36,081 nucleotides of DNA from an uncultured Clostridia bacterium. Lineage in GTDB: Bacteria > Bacillota > Clostridia > Lachnospirales > CAG-274. Position numbers and translations under genes: made by a program. The stretch covers positions 1 to 36,081 of the forward strand of contig CAJTVH010000028.1 of the NCBI GenBank assembly GCA_910579745.1, read 5' to 3'. Positions 31,979 through 36,081 of this stretch are shown here, in pieces (positions within the stretch are counted from its first letter, which is position 1; every line of letters starts with the position of its first letter). The notes below the pieces were generated by a model. The model saw nothing but the letters and a program-made list of their open reading frames with translations. It was not told the origin of the DNA and did not search any database.

Positions 31979-33562
31979 CTAATCCCAGATAATATTGTCT
32001 CCAAGCTTTGAGTTTATATCTTCCTCAAAGTCAAACTCCGTTTGAACGTCCGTCATATCAAACTCTCCGCTTTTAGTGTCAAAATCCTTTTCGGTTACGA
32101 CATACAAATCAAAATCTCGCCCATATTTTTTAGAAAGTTTTGAGGCTATCTCGTCTTTAAGAGTTAATACTCTATCGAAATATCCCTTTTTAGAACAAAC
32201 CAAATAAATTTTGTCGTCAAGTATTTTAGGCTTAATCTGTAAAAGAAAACTTCTGTCGGCCATTTTAAAGTCCTCCGTAAAAATCTTCCATGACGATACG
32301 GCCTCTTTTATATCAGCGGAAGCCGCCTTAGGTTTCGGCTTCGGTAAATCCGGCGCCTCCTCTATTTTCTCACAAAATGGAGCGGCGCTTTCCTTTCTCA
32401 CAAAATCACCCTCGTCTATTCTCTTTCTGAGGCTTCTCATCTCAGCTTTAAGCTGTTCTATATTCTCTCCACCCACGGGATTGCATATTTTAATACACTC
32501 GACCTCAAAAATAACCCTTGGATTCGACGCGTATTTAATACTTGTCTGCAAAGCCGAGAAATTGTTTATAAGCTCTATAATAAATCCCCTGTCGATTTTT
32601 CCACCCTGCTCTTTATACCTCAAAATATTCTCTTTTGAGAACTCAAGAGCGTAAGACCCTTCCGACACTGAAACCGCGACTATAATGTTTCTCAAATGAA
32701 GTATGAGGTCATCTATAAACCTTACAATATCCCGTCCGTCGGAAATGGCTCTCTCAATAATCTCCATACATCTCTCGCCGTTTTGATTAAACAAAGCGTC
32801 GGTCATCTCAAAAAACACGCGGGAATCAACAGCGCCGCAAACGTCCAAAACCTTTCGCAGGGTTATTTCCTCACCAAAATAAAAGGACTGGCACTGGTCA
32901 ATTACGCTTAGGGCGTCTCTCATAGCCCCGTCGGAAACAGCGGCTATATAATTAACAGCTTCGTCCGTGACCAAAACATTTTCCGCCTCCATATATTTTT
33001 TAAGCGTATCGCCTATCAGCTCGGCTGATATTCTTTTAAAATCAAACCTTTGACACCTTGAGTGTATAGTTACGGGTATCTTCTGAGGGTCTGTAGTAGC
33101 GAGTATAAAAACAACATGAGCCGGAGGTTCCTCAAGGGTTTTCAAAAGAGCGTTAAAAGCCCCGATTGAAAGCATATGAACCTCATCGATAATATAAACC
33201 TTATATTTAGCGTTAGTGGGAGGATACTTCACCTCGTCCCTTATTTCCCTTATATTGTCAACACTGTTGTTGCTGGCAGCGTCTATCTCTATAACGTTCA
33301 TATTAAAACTGCCGTCCACACTTAAACATGACTCGCATTCCCCGCATGGCTGTCCGTCTTTGGGATTAAAGCAGTTTACCGCTTTAGCGAAAATTTTAGC
33401 TACCGACGTTTTTCCCGTTCCTCTTGTTCCGCAGAATAAATAAGCGTGGCTTATTCTCTCAGATTTAATTTGATTTCGTAAAGTTTTAACAATATGTTCC
33501 TGCCCGACAACCTGCTCAAAGTTTTTCGGACGCATTTTCCTGTAAAGCGCTATATATCCCAA
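31979..33562 (-). CDS. dnaX: DNA polymerase III subunits gamma and tau
   Basis: 527 residues from the TTG at 33562, which gives the family's usual opening (M)GYIALYRKMRP and has GAGGTG five bases upstream; the frame's longer form also starts at a TTG. DnaX is the clamp-loader ATPase that organises the replisome. Seen: Walker A GTRGTGKTS (about 45-53), four zinc-binding Cys (64, 73, 76, 79), Walker B with IDEVHML (about 125-131), sensor TT in ILATTDP, and the arginine finger HSRCQRF (about 167-173). Domain III follows, then a charged Pro/Lys linker (KPKPKAAS) and a tau-like end. The neighbour upstream is the SRP RNA gene, as in Bacillus; ebfC and recR, which usually follow, are absent. Confidence 0.95.
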   Translation of the reverse strand: MGYIALYRKMRPKNFEQVVGQEHIVKTLRNQIKSERISHAYLFCGTRGTGKTSVAKIFAKAVNCFNPKDGQPCGECESCLSVDGSFNMNVIEIDAASNNSVDNIREIRDEVKYPPTNAKYKVYIIDEVHMLSIGAFNALLKTLEEPPAHVVFILATTDPQKIPVTIHSRCQRFDFKRISAELIGDTLKKYMEAENVLVTDEAVNYIAAVSDGAMRDALSVIDQCQSFYFGEEITLRKVLDVCGAVDSRVFFEMTDALFNQNGERCMEIIERAISDGRDIVRFIDDLILHLRNIIVAVSVSEGSYALEFSKENILRYKEQGGKIDRGFIIELINNFSALQTSIKYASNPRVIFEVECIKICNPVGGENIEQLKAEMRSLRKRIDEGDFVRKESAAPFCEKIEEAPDLPKPKPKAASADIKEAVSSWKIFTEDFKMADRSFLLQIKPKILDDKIYLVCSKKGYFDRVLTLKDEIASKLSKKYGRDFDLYVVTEKDFDTKSGEFDMTDVQTEFDFEEDINSKLGDNIIWD

Positions 33563-33669
33563 AAAAACACCTCGTCTCAAAAGCGCGCGGCCCGTTTTAC
33601 ATACAATACTATATATACAATAAATTTAAAGAAAAAAAGGCCCGTAAAAAACCGACCCCTTGTAAAAAA

Positions 33670-33706
33670 CATTCGTATTTTTGTCTCACAAAAACACTCA
33701 TATACC
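33670..33706. repeat. F6 repeat, short copy
   Basis: CATTCGTATTTTTGTCTC-ACAAAAACACTCATATAC shares the F6 hairpin core with 31672-31706. It lies between the SRP RNA and dnaX. Confidence 0.5.
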
Positions 33707-33721
33707 TTAATGTGTTAAAAA

Positions 33722-33994
33722 ATCCCGTGAATCTGCTGTCGACAATCTTACCCTATACGTTACCAATGAGAAAAAGCTCGGGCTAAGCGCCCTCGCGGCA
33801 CACGAGAGTGTTTGCTTAGTGCTGCTTCCGTCAAGACCTGACACGGTTCACAAATTCCCGTTGCGCGAGACTCAGCCGTCAGCGCCCATCTCAAAGGGCA
33901 GACTATAAAGTAAGAAAGCCTAAAGCAGACGTCACCTCCACTATAGCGGATTGTGGATACAGGGCGCCGCTACTTCCCCGGCTATCACGAGAAA
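33722..33994 (-). ncRNA. ffs: Signal recognition particle RNA, large Bacillus type
   Basis: On the minus strand, the universally conserved core reads GTGAACCGTGTCAGGTC, then GACGGAAGCAGCACTAAG, the Ffh-binding helix 8. The 5' part GCCGGGGAAGTAGCGGCGCCC and the 3' part match the Alu-domain region of the roughly 270-nt Bacillus/Clostridium RNA. The ends close with CTCGTGA (33991-33985) paired to TCACGGG (33730-33724), after which a run of six Ts terminates. Length is about 270. The tip of helix 8 is UGAC instead of the usual GGAA, one of the URRC-type loops known as a natural alternative. It targets nascent membrane and secreted proteins with Ffh. A consensus promoter stands upstream and dnaX follows. 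Confidence 0.93.
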
Positions 33995-34019
33995 CTTTAT
34001 AACAAAATAAAAAACATAT

Positions 34020-34055
34020 ATACTAATCTCAAATAATACCGCTTCAGATTAGTAT
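34020..34055. repeat. F7 hairpin, copy 2
   Basis: ATACTAATCT / AGATTAGTAT, 10 bp, enclosing CAAATAATACCGCTTC. It lies in the SRP RNA precursor leader, between promoter and mature 5' end, where it could guide processing. It shares its stem with 29205-29236. Confidence 0.5.
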
Positions 34056-34084
34056 AAGCTTGATTGATAAATCAACGCATAATA

Positions 34085-34113
34085 AGTATACCCCGTAAAT
34101 AGCAAAATGTCAA
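34085..34113 (-). promoter_or_regulatory. Sigma-A promoter of the SRP RNA
   Basis: Minus strand TTGACA (34113-34108), 17 bases, TATACT (34090-34085). A start near 34078 implies a precursor with about 85 extra 5' bases, consistent with the processed precursor known for B. subtilis SRP RNA. Confidence 0.85.
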
Positions 34114-34267
34114 TAATTTTCTTACGAAAATCATTGAGTGTTTTTTCGGCGGGATTCGTTCTTTCCTCGATAAAAGACTTGTCAAAGTCAATTATGACGA
34201 AATAAGTCTAATGAGATAATAAGCTGACATGTTGTTTAGAGCCTAAAATCTCATGATTGCCTATAAT

Positions 34268-34296
34268 TTGCAAACCTGTATATTGTATGTTATAAT
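34268..34296 (+). promoter_or_regulatory. Sigma-A promoter reading towards mnmL
   Basis: TTGCAA (34268-34273), 17 bases, TATAAT (34291-34296) preceded by TG as an extended minus-10. The transcript would run through the F4 copy before reaching mnmL at 34551, giving a leader of about 250 bases. A weaker alternative, TTAACA-18-TATAAA (34490-34519), lies after the element. The stretch 34114-34267 holds nothing I recognise. Confidence 0.7.
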
Positions 34297-34318
34297 ACGG
34301 TATAAGAGATTTTAATGA

Positions 34319-34482
34319 TATAGTCAATAAACTTGAAAATAAACAAAAGGAGGCGGGATGAAAATTATTTTCACAAATCATCGGACGGAAGGCATAACCA
34401 TAGCGCTGTGTTAACCAGCCGCAACGCGGTGAAAAATTTTTTAAACCGCCGAACTTGTTTGTTTTCAAATTACTTGACTATA
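34319..34482. repeat. F4 inverted-repeat element, copy 2
   Basis: TATAGTCAATAAACTTGAAAAT at the left and GTTTTCAAATTACTTGACTATA at the right, inverted. The interior (with AGGAGGCGGGATG and a TTAACCAGCCGCAACGCGGTG stretch) differs from copy 1, so only the ends are shared. The 86-codon minus-strand frame across it is not accepted as a gene. Confidence 0.7.
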
Positions 34483-34550
34483 AACTCTCTTAACAGTCAA
34501 AATTGATTGACTATATAAAAATACTTACCGAATAAAAGGCTGGTGGAAAA

Positions 34551-35450
34551 ATGGCGGCGTATATAACCGCGAATGACTTTTTTAAAAAGAAATTCGGATG
34601 TAAAATAATAAAGATACCTATAAACGGCGGGTTCACGTGTCCTAACCGGGACGGAAGCAAAGGTGTGGGAGGCTGTATATTCTGCTCAGAAAAAGGTTCA
34701 GGGGATTTTTTATGCCCGCCTGAGACCCCCATACCGGAGCAGTTTAACAGAATGAGAGAAATAATGCATAAAAAATGGAAAACCGGAAAATATATGATAT
34801 ATTTTCAATCATTTACCAATACTTACGCTCCCATAGAAAAATTAAGAGAAATGTTCACTCAGGCGGCAAATCTTGAAAATGTCGTTGGGATCTCAATAGC
34901 TACCCGCCCCGATTGTGTAACGGGGAAGTTGCTTCCGCTTCTCTCAGAGTTAAGTCAAAAACTCTATATAACCGTGGAGCTTGGGCTTCAAACGTCAAAT
35001 GAGAAAACCGCGGAGTATATAAATCGGTGTTATCTAAACTCTGACTTTGATAAAGCCATGGAAATGTTAAATAAAATCAATATCGATGTAGTGTGCCACA
35101 TAATTTTTGGACTCCCGGAAGAAACAGAGAGAGATATGATAAATTCGGTGAGATACGCGGCAAAAAGAGGAATAAAAGGAATAAAAATACAGCTTCTTCA
35201 TATACTTAAGGGAACAAAACTCGGTGAGATTTATGAAAAAAACCCTTTTAAAATATTGACCCTTGAGGAATACAGTTCCCTTGTGGCTGCCGCCATATCC
35301 GTACTTCCAAAAGATATGGTAATCCATAGAATAACGGGAGACGGGCCTAAAAAAATACTGATAGAGCCTAAATGGTCAGCTAACAAAAAGCTTGTGTTAA
35401 ATACAATTAACAAAAAACTCTCTTTATATAGTCAAAACTTAAAAAGCTGA
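34551..35450 (+). CDS. mnmL: Radical SAM protein YtqA/MnmL (tRNA wobble uridine modification)
   Basis: 299 residues of the TIGR01212/YtqA family. The radical SAM cluster cysteines are Cys30, Cys42 and Cys45 in CPNRDGSKGVGGCIFC, the family signature, followed by SEKGSGDF, YFQSFTNTYAP and ELGLQT. YtqA of Bacillus and Streptococcus was shown to act in the alternative route from cmnm5(s2)U to mnm5(s2)U at tRNA position 34 and renamed MnmL; its partner methylase MnmM (YtqB) is often in the same operon but is not seen here. The SD is weak (GGTGG). The last seven residues, YSQNLKS, and the stop are encoded by the end of an F4 repeat, so the native C-terminus may have been changed by insertion. Confidence 0.88.
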   Translation: MAAYITANDFFKKKFGCKIIKIPINGGFTCPNRDGSKGVGGCIFCSEKGSGDFLCPPETPIPEQFNRMREIMHKKWKTGKYMIYFQSFTNTYAPIEKLREMFTQAANLENVVGISIATRPDCVTGKLLPLLSELSQKLYITVELGLQTSNEKTAEYINRCYLNSDFDKAMEMLNKINIDVVCHIIFGLPEETERDMINSVRYAAKRGIKGIKIQLLHILKGTKLGEIYEKNPFKILTLEEYSSLVAAAISVLPKDMVIHRITGDGPKKILIEPKWSANKKLVLNTINKKLSLYSQNLKS

Positions 35451-35515
35451 GTTCAGCGGCTAAAAATAATTTTTATCTCGCTTCATTTTATTCGTTTTTA
35501 AGTTGATTGTCTATA
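35427..35515. repeat. F4 inverted-repeat element, short copy 3, overlapping mnmL
   Basis: Begins TATAGTCAAAACTTAAAAAGC inside mnmL and ends TTTTTAAGTTGATTGTCTATA at 35515. 89 bases, the shortest copy. The left end reads in frame as the last seven codons and TGA of mnmL. Confidence 0.7.
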
Positions 35516-35555
35516 AAAGGCTAAAGCCCCCCGAAATCTTACAAGGAGGTAAGAA

Positions 35556-36081
35556 ATGACTAAAAAAAATATACTTCGATATATAATAACAACGCTTAAA
35601 ATTTTAATTATAACAGCTTTGGCCGCGGGATGCGCGGCATCCGGCAAGCCCGCATCAAAAGGGCAGCCGGAACTTCCCCCCTATACGGTTCGGTTTGAGA
35701 CCCTCACGGAAAAAATAACAAACGACGACGGAACTTTAATATACACCATTTCCTATACCTATCCAATAATAAACTCCGCTAAAAAAGACGACGCCGTAAA
35801 AAAACTGAACGAGAAATTTAAAACTGAGGCGGAAAAACTCTCCAACGATATAAAAAACAACGGCTTCGTGGAAAAAGCAAAAACCACCGCGAAAACAGCA
35901 ATGGGAGACAATAAAGAGTTTTATCCTCACTCTTCCACAGTAAATTACGCTCTTCAGTATAACGGCGGCAATATAATGTCTTTTTTAAAAACCGAGGAGA
36001 ACTACACAGGCGGAACATCAAGAACGTATTATTCCGAGGGGCTGACATACAATGTGGAAACGGGAAAGGAATACGCCCTCT
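35556..36081 (+). CDS. Lipoprotein with DUF4163/DUF3298-like (RsiV/PdaC-type) domain, 3' truncated by window
   Basis: An open frame starting at the ATG 35556, with AGGAGGT six bases upstream, and running off the window after 175 codons. A lipoprotein signal ends in LAAGC (Cys26), followed by a Gly/Pro/Lys-rich spacer. TISYTYPIINSAKKDDAVKK is typical of DUF4163, and FLKTEENYTGGTSRTYYSEG with LTYNVETGKEYAL fits the Y-x-GGA...F-x-x-D-x-x-TG-x-x-x-xL pattern of DUF3298. Such modules occur in anti-sigma factor RsiV (lysozyme binding) and in PdaC deacetylase. Here there is no visible enzyme domain. It lies 105 bases after mnmL, past the F4 copy. Confidence 0.75.
   Translation, partial: MTKKNILRYIITTLKILIITALAAGCAASGKPASKGQPELPPYTVRFETLTEKITNDDGTLIYTISYTYPIINSAKKDDAVKKLNEKFKTEAEKLSNDIKNNGFVEKAKTTAKTAMGDNKEFYPHSSTVNYALQYNGGNIMSFLKTEENYTGGTSRTYYSEGLTYNVETGKEYAL

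Noticed and set aside
34208..34468. 86-codon minus-strand frame
   Set aside because: It spans most of F4 copy 2 against a strong plus-strand promoter; no signal, domain or ribosome binding site supports it.

Overview
The window looks like chromosomal DNA from an AT-rich, spore-forming and probably flagellated Firmicute of the class Clostridia. The evidence is a SpoIVB sporulation checkpoint protease, a large Bacillus-type SRP RNA with an Alu domain next to dnaX, strong AAGGAGG ribosome binding sites, TTG/GTG start codons, a methyl-accepting chemotaxis protein, a sigma-28-type promoter, a B12-dependent MetH without its reactivation domain, and a DtxR-family metal regulator. No rRNA, tRNA, CRISPR array, prophage or transposase gene was seen. 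Genus cannot be fixed from the sequence alone.

Layout. 1-2.0 kb: the 3' end of a glucosaminidase-like gene and cca (tRNA CCA addition), then a stack of dispersed repeats. 2.0-8.0 kb: dut (dUTPase) and a cytoplasm-sensing chemotaxis receptor on the minus strand; a small protein behind a sigma-28-like promoter on the plus strand; a lipoprotein overlapping a small acidic protein on the minus strand. 8.4-13.4 kb, plus strand: metH, then a DtxR-type regulator translationally coupled to a secreted DUF4127 protein. 13.6-19.2 kb: spoIVB, rluB and an orphan trpD (minus) and a D-Ala-D-Ala carboxypeptidase (plus). 19.5-28.7 kb, minus: a two-gene operon for giant secreted proteins (1627 and 1430 aa) built from fibronectin-III-like modules and ending in degenerate S-layer-homology-like segments, driven by a consensus sigma-A promoter. 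29.2-31.6 kb, minus: thiD-thiE-HAD phosphatase, a thiamine assembly or salvage group. 31.9-34.1 kb, minus: SRP RNA followed by dnaX, the usual Firmicute order. 34.3-36.1 kb, plus: the radical SAM tRNA-modification enzyme YtqA/MnmL and the start of a DUF4163/DUF3298-type lipoprotein.

The feature that most sets the window apart is the intergenic DNA. At least seven families of short inverted-repeat elements (called F1-F7 here), each present two or more times, fill almost every gap. One F4 copy supplies the last seven codons and the stop of mnmL, an F2 copy runs into the metH promoter, and an F1 hairpin sits inside the thi operon. No transposase is present to explain them, so they look like non-autonomous (MITE-like) elements moved in trans. 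The other candidates for something undescribed are the giant FN3/SLH-like protein pair and the multi-hairpin leader directly upstream of trpD.

Gene starts were moved from the longest ORF to the codon with a properly spaced Shine-Dalgarno sequence where the two differ (spoIVB, rluB, trpD, the HAD gene, thiE, dnaX and the 392-aa lipoprotein ORF). All family assignments come from reading motifs, not from database searches.
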